DNA from: Vibrio neonatus
GTDB taxonomy: Bacteria > Pseudomonadota > Gammaproteobacteria > Enterobacterales > Vibrionaceae
Assembly: GCF_024346975.1 (NCBI RefSeq)
Contig: NZ_AP024885.1
Coordinates: 1,860,001 to 1,924,000 of the forward strand
Direction of reading: 5' to 3'
DNA: 64,000 nucleotides
The position numbers were made by a program, and so were the translations under genes. Each line of letters begins with the position of its first letter. The stretch's first letter is position 1. The notes beneath the pieces were generated by a model that had not been told where the DNA came from, did no database searches, and saw nothing but the letters and a program-made list of their open reading frames with translations. Below are positions 35,965 through 44,932 of the stretch, piece by piece.

Positions 35965-38241
35965 TTATACTGCGGGTTGTGGATCATCGTGCCATTGTTG
36001 TTTTCTTGCGTGGTGTTTAAGCCCTAAGAAAGTGGCAAAGCCAGCAGCAATAATACCGACAATCCAACAAGCACTTGCTACTGGATTCATGCTAAACATC
36101 ATGATTTGGTAGTAAAGTACCGCACTTGAATACGCAAGTCCCATAGTCCATACCGCAATGAATTTAGCGTAGTCACGGCCAAACTCTCTCACGTATGCGC
36201 CAAGAGCGGCCACACATGGTGTGTACATCAGGATGAAGAGTAAGTAAGCAAATGCCGCATGGCCTGACAAGAATTTACTTTGTAGGTTGGCAAAGACTGA
36301 CTGATCAACATCTTGCTCATCGGCAGCAACCGCTGTGTCATTCAACTCACCTACTTCAATACCTAGTGGGTCGCTAAAGCTTAGACCGGATAAGTTTTCA
36401 GGAATAGACATCACCGCTTCTTTTAGGCTACCGACTAAATCATAATCAGCACCTTCATCAGCTGGAGTTGCGTAAAGGTTATTTAACGTACCTACTACCG
36501 CTTCTTTAGCAAAGATACCCGTCACAATACCTACCGTTGCAGCCCAGTTATCTTCTTTGATACCCATAGGAGCAAATACAGGTGTGATGACTTGCGCCAC
36601 TTTCGATAACGCAGACGCTTCGCTGTCTTGGTTACCAAAGCTGCCATCAGTACCGATAGAGTTTAGGAAACTTAGGATAGTCACTACGATAACGATGGTT
36701 TTACCTGCGCCAAAGACAAAGCGTTTTAGTTTCTGCCAAGTTTTGATAATCACATTACGTAGACGAGGGATTTCATAATCAGTCATTTCCATAATAAAGC
36801 TATCGTTACCGCCCGGATAAATCGTGTGTTTTAGCACAAGTCCGGTAAAGACGGCCGCTAGAATACCAATGATGTACAGAGCAAATACCACGTTTTGTCC
36901 AGCGCTTGGGAAAAACGCTGCCGCAAATAATGCGTAAACCGGTAGACGAGCACCACAAGACATAAATGGCGCCATTGAAGCCGCTAGGCGACGCTCACGC
37001 TCTTGGTCTAGGGTACGGCTTGCCATGATAGCTGGAACGTTACAACCAAAGCCAAGAACAAGCGGTACAAATGCTTTACCCGGTAGACCGACTTTTTGCA
37101 TCACTTTATCTAATACAAAAGCGGCGCGAGACATGTAACCTGAGCCTTCTAGAAGAGTCAGGAACAAATACAAACCCGCAATCACAGGAATAAAGGTAGC
37201 AACCGTTTGAATACCGCCGCCGATACCATCAGCAAGGACAGTCACTATCCATTGCGGTAACAAAGGATCAAGCAGATGGTGAGTACCATCGACCAGTACT
37301 GCGCCAAATGAGATATCGAAGAAATCAATGAATGCCCCACCAATATTGATGGCAAACATAAACATCAAATACATAACGCAGAAGAACAATGGAATACCTA
37401 CCCATTTATTCAACACGACAGCATCAATACGCTCACTCAAACGACGAGTGATTTTACCTTCCGTGATTCTAAAAGATTTGGTCAACTCGTGTAGGAAGGT
37501 AAATTTTACATCGGCAATGTGCAGGTCAATGTCCAGATCCAACGAGTGACGAGCTTGAGCAACGGTGTCTTTTACGTCGGAAGAAACGTTGTTCAAAACC
37601 AGTTTATCGTCTTCTAATGCACGAATCGCCAGAGCGCGCTCATCCACCATGTCATTGGTAAATAGTGAACGGATATCCGCCGCAACCGCTTCAAATTCAG
37701 TGCCATAATCAAGTGCTAGTGGTTCAACTTCAATACCTTCAGCCAACATGCTATGCAGGTCTGCTTTTAGTTTGTTGACTTCGTTTTCACGAGTTGCAGT
37801 GACGGTCAGTACTGGACAGCCTAACGCTTTGGACAAGCCTTTAGTGTTAACTTTTTGACCATTTCGAGCCAGTGCATCCATTTTATTTAGGATAACGACC
37901 ATAGGTCGGCCTAGCTCTCTTAATTGCAAGGTCACATACAAGCTGCGCTCTAGGCAACTGGCATCAATGACGTTCACAATCACATCAGCAGGTGTAGAAA
38001 GAACGGCGCGAGACGCGATAGTTTCATCCACACTGTTGGTGTCGTTACCACTGTCTAGAGCATAAATACCCGGTAAGTCAGTAAGGCTGAACTCTGCTCC
38101 TGAGAAGGAGTAAACGCCGACTTTTTTCTCGACTGTCACACCAGCCCAGTTACCTACTTTTTGGTTTGCACCAGTGAAAGCATTGAAAAGTGTTGTTTTA
38201 CCGCTGTTTGGGTTACCAACGGTTAAAATCGAATAGTCCAT
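35965..38241 (-). CDS. feoB: Ferrous iron transporter FeoB
   Basis: The 758-residue inner membrane protein imports Fe2+. The N-terminal G domain has G1 GNPNSGKT (residues 9-16), G3 DLPG and G4 NKMD, followed by the helical GDI domain and two Gate segments with the usual transmembrane helices; the VLGFGCNVPAIMASRTL block with its conserved Cys is part of the permeation path. Its start codon overlaps the feoA stop, showing tight coupling. A Fur box upstream of feoA predicts repression by iron. Confidence 0.97.
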   Translation of the reverse strand: MDYSILTVGNPNSGKTTLFNAFTGANQKVGNWAGVTVEKKVGVYSFSGAEFSLTDLPGIYALDSGNDTNSVDETIASRAVLSTPADVIVNVIDASCLERSLYVTLQLRELGRPMVVILNKMDALARNGQKVNTKGLSKALGCPVLTVTATRENEVNKLKADLHSMLAEGIEVEPLALDYGTEFEAVAADIRSLFTNDMVDERALAIRALEDDKLVLNNVSSDVKDTVAQARHSLDLDIDLHIADVKFTFLHELTKSFRITEGKITRRLSERIDAVVLNKWVGIPLFFCVMYLMFMFAINIGGAFIDFFDISFGAVLVDGTHHLLDPLLPQWIVTVLADGIGGGIQTVATFIPVIAGLYLFLTLLEGSGYMSRAAFVLDKVMQKVGLPGKAFVPLVLGFGCNVPAIMASRTLDQERERRLAASMAPFMSCGARLPVYALFAAAFFPSAGQNVVFALYIIGILAAVFTGLVLKHTIYPGGNDSFIMEMTDYEIPRLRNVIIKTWQKLKRFVFGAGKTIVIVVTILSFLNSIGTDGSFGNQDSEASALSKVAQVITPVFAPMGIKEDNWAATVGIVTGIFAKEAVVGTLNNLYATPADEGADYDLVGSLKEAVMSIPENLSGLSFSDPLGIEVGELNDTAVAADEQDVDQSVFANLQSKFLSGHAAFAYLLFILMYTPCVAALGAYVREFGRDYAKFIAVWTMGLAYSSAVLYYQIMMFSMNPVASACWIVGIIAAGFATFLGLKHHARKQQWHDDPQPAV

Positions 38242-38468
38242 TAGTTAACCTCTACCGTTATTTGATTGGCAGTAGATTTACGAATAGCAACACTTACGTC
38301 TCGAATTCTGACTTGTAACGGGTCGCCCATTGGCGCTTTACGGATTAGTGTTACTGCTGTATTTGGCAGTAGTCCCATTACCATTAGTTTTTTTCTAGTC
38401 GAATTATCTAGTTGTTTTAAAGAGCAAATATTTGCTTGTTGCCCAACTGTGAGCTCTGATAGTTTCAT
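38241..38468 (-). CDS. feoA: Ferrous iron transport protein FeoA
   Basis: A 75-residue SH3-like protein that supports FeoB. MKLSELTVGQQANICSL at the start and VMGLLPNTAVTLIRKAPMGDP in the middle match the family. It is the first gene of feoABC, and its stop overlaps the feoB start by one base. It is preceded by a Fur-box-like sequence. Confidence 0.95.
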   Translation of the reverse strand: MKLSELTVGQQANICSLKQLDNSTRKKLMVMGLLPNTAVTLIRKAPMGDPLQVRIRDVSVAIRKSTANQITVEVN

Positions 38469-38477
38469 AATCTAAAT

Positions 38478-38496
38478 GCCAATTATTATCATTTGC
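38478..38496 (-). promoter_or_regulatory. Fur box upstream of feoA
   Basis: GCAAATGATAATAATTGGC on the minus strand matches the core of the 19-bp Fur consensus GATAATGATAATCATTATC, centred about 20 bases before the feoA start. Iron-repressed expression is the expected outcome. Confidence 0.75.
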
Positions 38497-38544
38497 ATAA
38501 AATGTATCATACATTCTTACAAATTTACTTGTTTTAAATCAAAA

Positions 38545-38570
38545 AAAGCGCCCTATAGAGAGGGCGCTTT
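38545..38570 (-). terminator. Terminator of znuA
   Basis: AAAGCGCCCT and its complement form a 10-bp stem with a 6-base loop. On the minus strand it is followed by a run of seven Ts, 25 bases after the znuA stop. Confidence 0.85.
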
Positions 38571-38594
38571 ATCATTCATTCGTTTCACCTAAAA

Positions 38595-39485
38595 TTACTT
38601 CAAACACGTCTCAAATTGTTGAGACAGCTGTTTTAGGAACGCAAAATAAGCGCCTGGTCTTTCTTCAACATCGGTCGCTAGTGGATCTAATACGCCAGTA
38701 TTTACATGACTACCACGAGTCACTGTTTCAATGACTGCAGGAGTGTATTGCGGTTCACTAAAGACACAATGTACATCGCCTTTTGCTAGGCGTGTTTTAA
38801 TTTCAATTAGGGTTTTTGCACCCGGCTTTCTTTCTGGACTTACGGTAAAGTGACCTAAATGGTTCAAACCAAAGTAATCTTCAAAATAGCCGTAAGCATC
38901 ATGGAATACGAAGTAACCATGACCTTTCACTGATCGCAACTTAGTGCTAATTTCAGTCGTTGTTAGCTGTAAGTTATTTAAGAAGTTATCAAGGTTTACG
39001 TTATAACGAGCCGCGTTGTCTGGATCTAATTCGATCAGTCTACTCGCAATCGCCTTCGCTGCAACCGCTGCTTGTTTTGGACCTAACCAAAAGTGTGGAT
39101 CAGTATTGCCGTGATGATGCCCTTCATGTGCACCATGATCGTGGTGATGCTCGTGGCCTTCTGCAAAGTGACGAAGATCCAGACCAGAAATTGTGCTAAT
39201 AGCTAAAGTGTTTGATTGGTCTTTTACAACTGACGTCATAAAGCTTTCTAGATCTGGGCCAAACCAGATCACTAAATCTGCATTGCGAAGTTTCTTCACA
39301 TCAGATGGGCGTAAAGAGTAGTCATGCGGAGACATTGCAGTTCCTAGTAGAGCTGAAGACGTCCCGATGTTAGTCATGATCTCTTGGGTGATAAGATGTA
39401 TCGGTTTGATACTACTTACAACTTCTATCGCTTGGGCATTGTTCACAAATACCAACGATAGTAAGCACAGCAATATACGTTTCAT
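38595..39485 (-). CDS. znuA: Zinc ABC transporter substrate-binding protein ZnuA
   Basis: A periplasmic zinc chaperone of 296 residues. Residues 1-19 are a cleavable signal peptide ending NNAQA. Zinc ligands are visible: His54 in SPHDYSLRP, His131 in DPHFWLG, and a later His in GYFVFHDAYGYFE. The His-rich loop of high-affinity zinc binders is at residues 111-126, with eight histidines. It is transcribed divergently from znuCB across a shared Zur-like box. Confidence 0.96.
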   Translation of the reverse strand: MKRILLCLLSLVFVNNAQAIEVVSSIKPIHLITQEIMTNIGTSSALLGTAMSPHDYSLRPSDVKKLRNADLVIWFGPDLESFMTSVVKDQSNTLAISTISGLDLRHFAEGHEHHHDHGAHEGHHHGNTDPHFWLGPKQAAVAAKAIASRLIELDPDNAARYNVNLDNFLNNLQLTTTEISTKLRSVKGHGYFVFHDAYGYFEDYFGLNHLGHFTVSPERKPGAKTLIEIKTRLAKGDVHCVFSEPQYTPAVIETVTRGSHVNTGVLDPLATDVEERPGAYFAFLKQLSQQFETCLK

Positions 39486-39519
39486 TGATGTGTTCCATAA
39501 TATTAGAGAATTTCTAGCG

Positions 39520-39542
39520 CAGATGTTACATTATAACACTGA
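39520..39542. promoter_or_regulatory. Zur box between znuA and znuCB
   Basis: AGATGTTACATTATAACACT resembles the Zur consensus GAAATGTTATANTATAACATTTC, with both half-sites (ATGTTA and TATAACA) conserved. It lies between the divergent znu genes, where one operator can control both. Confidence 0.8.
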
Positions 39543-39646
39543 CACAGAGCAAATGAATAATATGATTCCAAATATGGTACAAAGGTATTCTTGGAATTAA
39601 TGCGAAGATACTCATTGCATAACAAATAGATACAGGCCAACTCACT

Positions 39647-40432
39647 ATGACCCAAATCGTCACATTAAAAGACGTGACCGTTCAATTTAATCAACGCAAA
39701 GTTTTGGACAACATCAGTCTTTCAATCAACGAGTCTGAGATCACCACTTTAGTCGGCCCTAATGGCGCAGGTAAATCGACCTTAGTCAAAGTGATATTAG
39801 GGATACATAAAAAGTATCAAGGGAAAGTCACTAAGGCCCATAAATTAAGAATTGGCTATGTACCGCAAAAATTGCATTTGAACGAGACACTGCCGTTAAC
39901 TGTGGATCGCTTTTTACGTCTTGCCGGAAAATACAGCCAACAAGAGCGCCAAGAGGCACTGGCACTGGTTGGGGCTAGCCATCTTATCCATTTAGATATA
40001 CATAAATTATCTGGCGGCGAAACCCAACGAGTGCTGATCTCTAGAGCACTACTAATTCGCCCGCAATTATTAGTATTAGATGAGCCAGCGCAAGGGGTGG
40101 ATGTACAAGGGCAAATAGATTTGTATAACCTTATTGATACCATACGCCACCGCTTTGGTTGTGCGGTATTTATGATCTCGCACGATTTACACCTCGTAAT
40201 GGCTAAAACCGACAATGTCATTTGCTTGCAGCATCATATTTGCTGTTCGGGTTCGCCCTTAGCGATTTCCAGTCATCCTAGTTATTTAAAAATGTTTGGC
40301 GGCGCCCCTGAAGCAAGTTTGGCGCTGTATCGCCACCAGCACGACTACCATCACCACGACTTATCCGGCGACCCTGCCTCTGGGGATATCAATACCTGCC
40401 ACCACCATAAACACGGACACCAACATGATTGA
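39647..40432 (+). CDS. znuC: Zinc ABC transporter ATP-binding protein ZnuC
   Basis: The 261-residue ATPase of the ZnuABC importer. Walker [10 protein letters not shown] is at 37-45, signature LSGGE at 121-125, Walker B LLVLDE at 141-146, and the H-loop His at 179. The last 35 residues are unusually rich in histidine (HQHDYHHHD, then [10 protein letters not shown]), which may sense or buffer zinc. Its stop overlaps the znuB start by 8 bases, so the two genes are translationally coupled. Confidence 0.96.
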   Translation: MTQIVTLKDVTVQFNQRKVLDNISLSINESEITTLVGPNGAGKSTLVKVILGIHKKYQGKVTKAHKLRIGYVPQKLHLNETLPLTVDRFLRLAGKYSQQERQEALALVGASHLIHLDIHKLSGGETQRVLISRALLIRPQLLVLDEPAQGVDVQGQIDLYNLIDTIRHRFGCAVFMISHDLHLVMAKTDNVICLQHHICCSGSPLAISSHPSYLKMFGGAPEASLALYRHQHDYHHHDLSGDPASGDINTCHHHKHGHQHD

Positions 40433-41210
40433 GTTTTTACTGCCTTCGATACTTGCAGGGTTAGGCATCGCCATTATTGCAGGCCCGCTAGGCTCTTTCG
40501 TTGTATGGCGAAAAATGGCCTACTTCGGCGATACCCTCGCCCACGCCTCGCTAATGGGTTTAGCGCTGGGCTTTTTATTTGATGTAAACCTTTATCTTGC
40601 GTTAGTTGTTTGCTGCCTGACATTGGGCGTAATTTTAGTTGCATTGCAACGCCAACAAATGGTGGCAACCGATACTTTGCTTGGAATATTAGCGCATAGC
40701 TCGTTATCACTGGGCTTAATTGCGGTCAGTTTTCTGGACAATGTTCGTGTCGATTTAATGGGCTATCTATTTGGTGATTTACTGGCGGTTAACTCACAAG
40801 ATGTGATGTTTATTTTTATTGGGGTAGCTATTGTGATGCTACTGCTCGTGAGCTTTTGGCGTCCTCTACTCTCAAGTACGGTTAATGAAGAATTAGCCGC
40901 GATTGAGGGCGTTAACATTTCGCTGATGCGTCTGCTCACTATGCTGATGATAAGCTTGGTGATTGCGGTAGGCATGAAGTTTGTCGGCGCACTTATTATC
41001 ACCTCCTTGCTGATTATACCGGCGGCAACGGCGCGACGTTTTTCTAAGAGCCCTGAGCAAATGGCAGTCATGGCATCGGTTATTGGCGGTGTGTGCGTCT
41101 TATCGGGGCTGAGCCTTTCTTGGCAATATGACACCCCTGCCGGCCCATCGGTTGTGGTTAGCGCTGCGCTACTGTTCCTATTAGTTCAGCTTAAACCGCA
41201 AAATAATTAG
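40425..41210 (+). CDS. znuB: Zinc ABC transporter permease ZnuB
   Basis: The membrane permease of ZnuABC, 261 residues with about eight helices. Family motifs are seen in [21 protein letters not shown] at the N-terminus in part, and in [20 protein letters not shown] near residue 190. The start is the ATG at 40425, inside the end of znuC; the long frame upstream (to 40296) is znuC sequence read in another frame. The gene has the same length as E. coli ZnuB. Confidence 0.96.
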   Translation: MIEFLLPSILAGLGIAIIAGPLGSFVVWRKMAYFGDTLAHASLMGLALGFLFDVNLYLALVVCCLTLGVILVALQRQQMVATDTLLGILAHSSLSLGLIAVSFLDNVRVDLMGYLFGDLLAVNSQDVMFIFIGVAIVMLLLVSFWRPLLSSTVNEELAAIEGVNISLMRLLTMLMISLVIAVGMKFVGALIITSLLIIPAATARRFSKSPEQMAVMASVIGGVCVLSGLSLSWQYDTPAGPSVVVSAALLFLLVQLKPQNN

Positions 41211-41213
41211 TAT

Positions 41214-41378
41214 TATACCAATCACACTAAGTAAGTGATCAGAACTAGCGCAGGGAAAATGCTCGAGAACAAGGCAGAATTTTTCGATAAGTAGTTATTC
41301 TACAATCAAAAATTCTAACGCCGTTATCGAGCATTTTAACAAGCTAGAATGACCAGTTATTTAGTACGATTGGTATTA
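41214..41378. repeat. Long imperfect palindromic element (MITE/ERIC-like)
   Basis: About 165 bases that are a near-perfect inverted repeat: the ends ATACCAATC and GATTGGTAT match, and inside, TACTAA, AAAATGCTCGA and AGAATTTTT-type blocks pair along almost the full length. A transcript would fold into one long hairpin. It sits in the gap between znuB and the sucCD terminator and holds no frame. I remember similar elements in Vibrio genomes, but could not check. Confidence 0.75.
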
Positions 41379-41404
41379 CCTCTCAATAAATCGAATCCAA
41401 ACAA

Positions 41405-41434
41405 AAAGCCTCTGATGGAAACATCAGAGGCTTT
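41405..41434 (-). terminator. Terminator of sucCD
   Basis: A perfect 13-bp stem (AAAGCCTCTGATG and its complement) closed by a GAAA/TTTC tetraloop, 39 bases past the sucD stop. Confidence 0.85.
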
Positions 41435-41472
41435 CTATTACAGGTTCTCTATTAGTAGAGCGGGTTATCTCA

Positions 41473-42345
41473 TTACCAGCCGGTAATTTCGCGTAGCCCT
41501 TGACCAATATCAGCAAGGCTTTTCACGGTTTTAACGCCAGCGGCTTCCAACGCTTGGAATTTATCTTCCGCAGTACCTTTACCACCTGAGATAATTGCCC
41601 CTGCGTGCCCCATACGCTTACCTGGAGGCGCTGTCACACCTGCGATATACGATACTACGGGTTTAGTGACGTGCTCTTTAATGTAGGCTGCAGCTTCTTC
41701 TTCCGCTGTGCCACCAATTTCACCAATCATCACGATAGCTTCAGTTTCAGGGTCTTGTTCAAACAGCTTTAAAATGTCGATAAAGTTAGAACCCGGAATT
41801 GGGTCGCCACCAATACCAACACAAGTAGACTGACCAAAACCTTCATCTGTCGTTTGCTTAACCGCTTCATAAGTCAAGGTGCCAGAGCGAGACACAATGC
41901 CCACTTTGCCTTTCTTATGAATGTGACCTGGCATGATGCCAATCTTACACTCATCAGGAGTGATAACGCCCGGACAGTTAGGACCAATCATCACTACGCC
42001 CGCTTCGTCTAAGCGCACTTTAACATCAAGCAAATCCAGTGTTGGGATGCCTTCGGTGATCGTAACAATCAGTTTAATGCCCGCATCAATTGCTTCTAAA
42101 ATGGCATCTTTACAAAACGGCGCTGGCACATAAATTACAGAGGCTGTCGCACCGGTTGTCTCTACCGCTTCACGCACAGTGTTGAACACAGGTAAACCAA
42201 GATGCGTTTGACCGCCTTTACCCGGAGAAACACCACCAACCATTTGCGTGCCGTACTCAAGTGCTTGTTCTGAGTGGAACGTACCTTGACCGCCAGTAAA
42301 ACCTTGGCAGATAACTTTAGTCTCTTTATTAATTAATACAGACAT
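41473..42345 (-). CDS. sucD: Succinyl-CoA synthetase alpha subunit
   Basis: SucD binds CoA and carries the phosphohistidine of succinyl-CoA synthetase, the substrate-level phosphorylation step of the TCA cycle. The N-terminal CoA-binding motif ([19 protein letters not shown] in the first 35 residues) and the phosphorylated His in [11 protein letters not shown] near residue 247 are present. It is 290 residues long. Its start codon overlaps the sucC stop by one base. Confidence 0.97.
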   Translation of the reverse strand: MSVLINKETKVICQGFTGGQGTFHSEQALEYGTQMVGGVSPGKGGQTHLGLPVFNTVREAVETTGATASVIYVPAPFCKDAILEAIDAGIKLIVTITEGIPTLDLLDVKVRLDEAGVVMIGPNCPGVITPDECKIGIMPGHIHKKGKVGIVSRSGTLTYEAVKQTTDEGFGQSTCVGIGGDPIPGSNFIDILKLFEQDPETEAIVMIGEIGGTAEEEAAAYIKEHVTKPVVSYIAGVTAPPGKRMGHAGAIISGGKGTAEDKFQALEAAGVKTVKSLADIGQGLREITGW

Positions 42346-43511
42346 TATTTGCCCTCCGCTGCAGCTACAACTTTTTCTGCTGCTTCAGTCAGAGAGTTTG
42401 CAGCAATAATGTTTAGACCACTTTCCGCCAGTTTCTTCGAGCCCAAAGGCGCATTGTTGCCCTCTAAACGAACCACAACAGGCACCTCGACACCCACTTC
42501 TTCAACTGCGCCGATAATACCGTCAGCAATCAAGTCACAACGAACAATACCGCCAAAGATATTCACTAAAACGGCTTTTACATTGCTGTCAGAAAGGATG
42601 ATTTTGAAGGCTTCTGTTACGCGCTCTTTGGTTGCGCCGCCGCCCACATCAAGGAAGTTTGCTGGTTGTCCGCCGTGCAAGTTTACGATATCCATCGTAC
42701 CCATGGCTAAGCCCGCACCGTTCACCATACAACCAATGCTGCCATCAAGAGCTACATAGTTAAGCTCCCATTGCGCTGCGTGTGCTTCGCGCTCATCTTC
42801 TTGCGATGGATCGTGCATTTCACGCAGTTTTGGTTGGCGGTACATCGCATTAGAATCGATGTTGATTTTACCGTCTAGACACAGCAGGTTATCTTCTGCG
42901 GTGATCACTAGCGGGTTAATTTCCAATAACGCTAAGTCGTACTGTGCAAACATGTTGCCCAGACCTAAAAAGATCTTAACGAATTGTTTAATTTGATCGC
43001 CTTTAAGACCTAGCTTAAACGCCAACTCACGACCTTGATAAGACTGAGGCCCTACCAATGGGTCGATAGCCGCTTTATGGATCAACTCTGGCGTCTCTTC
43101 CGCAATCTTTTCAATATCTACGCCACCTTCAGTGGATGCCATAAATACAATGCGACGTGAAGCGCGATCAACAACAGCACCTAAGTACAATTCGTTGGCA
43201 ATATTCGATGCTTCTTCGACTAAGATTTTAGTGACAGGTTGACCGTTTGCGTCTGTCTGATAAGTCACTAGGTTTTGACCTAGCCACTTTTGTGCAAACT
43301 CTTTTACGCCTTCTTTAGTATCATGCAACTCAACGCCGCCCGCTTTACCGCGACCACCAGCATGTACTTGGCATTTCACTACTTTTTTAGCTGTGCTAAT
43401 GCGCCCAGCCGCTTCAAATGCTTCTTGTGCTGTATTGCAGGCATACCCCTCAGGTACAGGTAACCCAAATTCAGCAAATAATTGCTTAGCCTGATATTCA
43501 TGCAAATTCAT
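42345..43511 (-). CDS. sucC: Succinyl-CoA synthetase beta subunit
   Basis: The ATP-grasp subunit that binds nucleotide and succinate, 388 residues, normal length. [20 protein letters not shown] is the typical N-terminus, [15 protein letters not shown] lies in the nucleotide-binding region, and [12 protein letters not shown] and [15 protein letters not shown] contact the alpha subunit and the phosphate. It forms an overlapping pair with sucD. A 196-base gap with a hairpin separates it from sucB, so it may have its own promoter. Confidence 0.97.
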   Translation of the reverse strand: MNLHEYQAKQLFAEFGLPVPEGYACNTAQEAFEAAGRISTAKKVVKCQVHAGGRGKAGGVELHDTKEGVKEFAQKWLGQNLVTYQTDANGQPVTKILVEEASNIANELYLGAVVDRASRRIVFMASTEGGVDIEKIAEETPELIHKAAIDPLVGPQSYQGRELAFKLGLKGDQIKQFVKIFLGLGNMFAQYDLALLEINPLVITAEDNLLCLDGKINIDSNAMYRQPKLREMHDPSQEDEREAHAAQWELNYVALDGSIGCMVNGAGLAMGTMDIVNLHGGQPANFLDVGGGATKERVTEAFKIILSDSNVKAVLVNIFGGIVRCDLIADGIIGAVEEVGVEVPVVVRLEGNNAPLGSKKLAESGLNIIAANSLTEAAEKVVAAAEGK

Positions 43512-43677
43512 TAGTATCTTCCATTTAATTATTCAGTGATAACAAGGTCATCACCTTCATTATTTCCTCATGCTAAAGGAGAGCTTTAGCAGGTGTGTAG
43601 GGGTACTTCTTTTTATATAACTCAAATGCTAATTGCGATAAATACGATGCTTAACACAATTAACATAAGGTCAAAAT

Positions 43678-43702
43678 AAGGGCGCCAACTGGCACCCTTA
43701 AT
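43678..43702 (-). terminator. Hairpin between sucB and sucC (possible attenuator)
   Basis: AAGGGTGCCA and TGGCGCCCTT pair with one wobble across a GT loop, 9 bases past the sucB stop, then ATTTTG. It could reduce read-through from sucAB into sucCD. Confidence 0.55.
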
Positions 43703-43707
43703 TCTAA

Positions 43708-44919
43708 TTAAACATCAAGTAGAAGACGTGCTGGATCTTCTAGCAGTTCCTTGATTGTGACCAAGAAACCGACCGACTCACGGCCATCAATTAAGCGATG
43801 GTCATAAGACAGTGCCAAATACATCATTGGCAAGATTTCAACTTTGCCATTGACTGCCATTGGGCGGTCTTGGATTTTGTGCATGCCCAAAATAGCAGCT
43901 TGCGGTGGGTTGATGATCGGTGTTGACATCAATGAACCAAATACGCCGCCGTTGGTGATAGTAAAGTTACCACCCATCAACTCGTCGACTGTCAATTTAC
44001 CGTCACGACCTTTGATAGCAAGATCTTTGATGCCCTTCTCGATATCAGCAAAACCTAACGTGTCACAGTCTTTTAGAACTGGGGTCACTAGGCCGCGCGG
44101 AGTTGATACCGCCATGCTAATATCAAAGTAGTTGTGGTAAACAATGTCATCACCATCAATAGAAGCGTTCACTTCTGGGTAGCGTTTTAGCGCTTCAGTC
44201 ACGGCTTTCACGTAGAAAGACATAAAGCCTAAACGGGTATCATGGCGCTTCTCAAAAGAGTCTTTGTACTGCGCTCGCAAATCCATGATTGGCTTCATGT
44301 TCACTTCGTTGAACGTGGTTAACATTGCCGTGCTGTTTTTCGCTTCCAGTAGGCGTTTTGCTACTGTCTTACGCAGGCGTGTCATTGGCACACGTTTTTG
44401 ACTGCGAGCCGCCGCTGGCGCTTCAATTGGCGCAGCCGCTGGTGCTTCTGGAGCCGCTTTCTTAGCGTTAGCTAAATGCGCGTCCACATCTTCACGAGTG
44501 ATACGACCGCCAACACCTGTACCTTTCACATCGGAAGGGTTCAAGCTGTGCTCTGCAAGTAAGCGTCTTACTGCTGGGCTCAATGCTTCATTGCTTTCTT
44601 CAGTCAATGTCGCTTTGTGGCGTTTGTCTGGAGAGGCTTCAGTGGCTTCGGTTGAGTCTTTAGTTGGCTCACCGGCTACCGCGCCCGGTTTGATTTTGGC
44701 AAGAAGCTGCTTGGCAAGTACCGTTGCACCTTCTTCTTCTAGGACTTCTTCAAGCACGCCCGCTTCTGGAGCTGGCACTTCAAGGACAACTTTATCAGTT
44801 TCAATATCCACTAATACGTCATCACGCTCTACTCTATCGCCAGGCTTTTTGTGCCAGGTTGCAACGGTAGCATCTGCAACTGATTCAGGTAAATCAGGAA
44901 CCAGAATTTCAATTGTCAT
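43708..44919 (-). CDS. sucB: 2-oxoglutarate dehydrogenase E2 (dihydrolipoyl succinyltransferase)
   Basis: The core of the 2-oxoglutarate dehydrogenase complex, transferring succinyl from E1 to CoA. A single N-terminal lipoyl domain has the lipoylated Lys43 in [12 protein letters not shown] peripheral-subunit-binding domain follows ([14 protein letters not shown] near residue 110), an Ala/Pro-rich linker (about 150-175), and the catalytic domain ends with the active-site motif [11 protein letters not shown]. The 403-residue length is normal. It lies 13 bases downstream of sucA. Confidence 0.97.
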   Translation of the reverse strand: MTIEILVPDLPESVADATVATWHKKPGDRVERDDVLVDIETDKVVLEVPAPEAGVLEEVLEEEGATVLAKQLLAKIKPGAVAGEPTKDSTEATEASPDKRHKATLTEESNEALSPAVRRLLAEHSLNPSDVKGTGVGGRITREDVDAHLANAKKAAPEAPAAAPIEAPAAARSQKRVPMTRLRKTVAKRLLEAKNSTAMLTTFNEVNMKPIMDLRAQYKDSFEKRHDTRLGFMSFYVKAVTEALKRYPEVNASIDGDDIVYHNYFDISMAVSTPRGLVTPVLKDCDTLGFADIEKGIKDLAIKGRDGKLTVDELMGGNFTITNGGVFGSLMSTPIINPPQAAILGMHKIQDRPMAVNGKVEILPMMYLALSYDHRLIDGRESVGFLVTIKELLEDPARLLLDV

Positions 44920-44932
44920 TTGTTGGGCTTCC

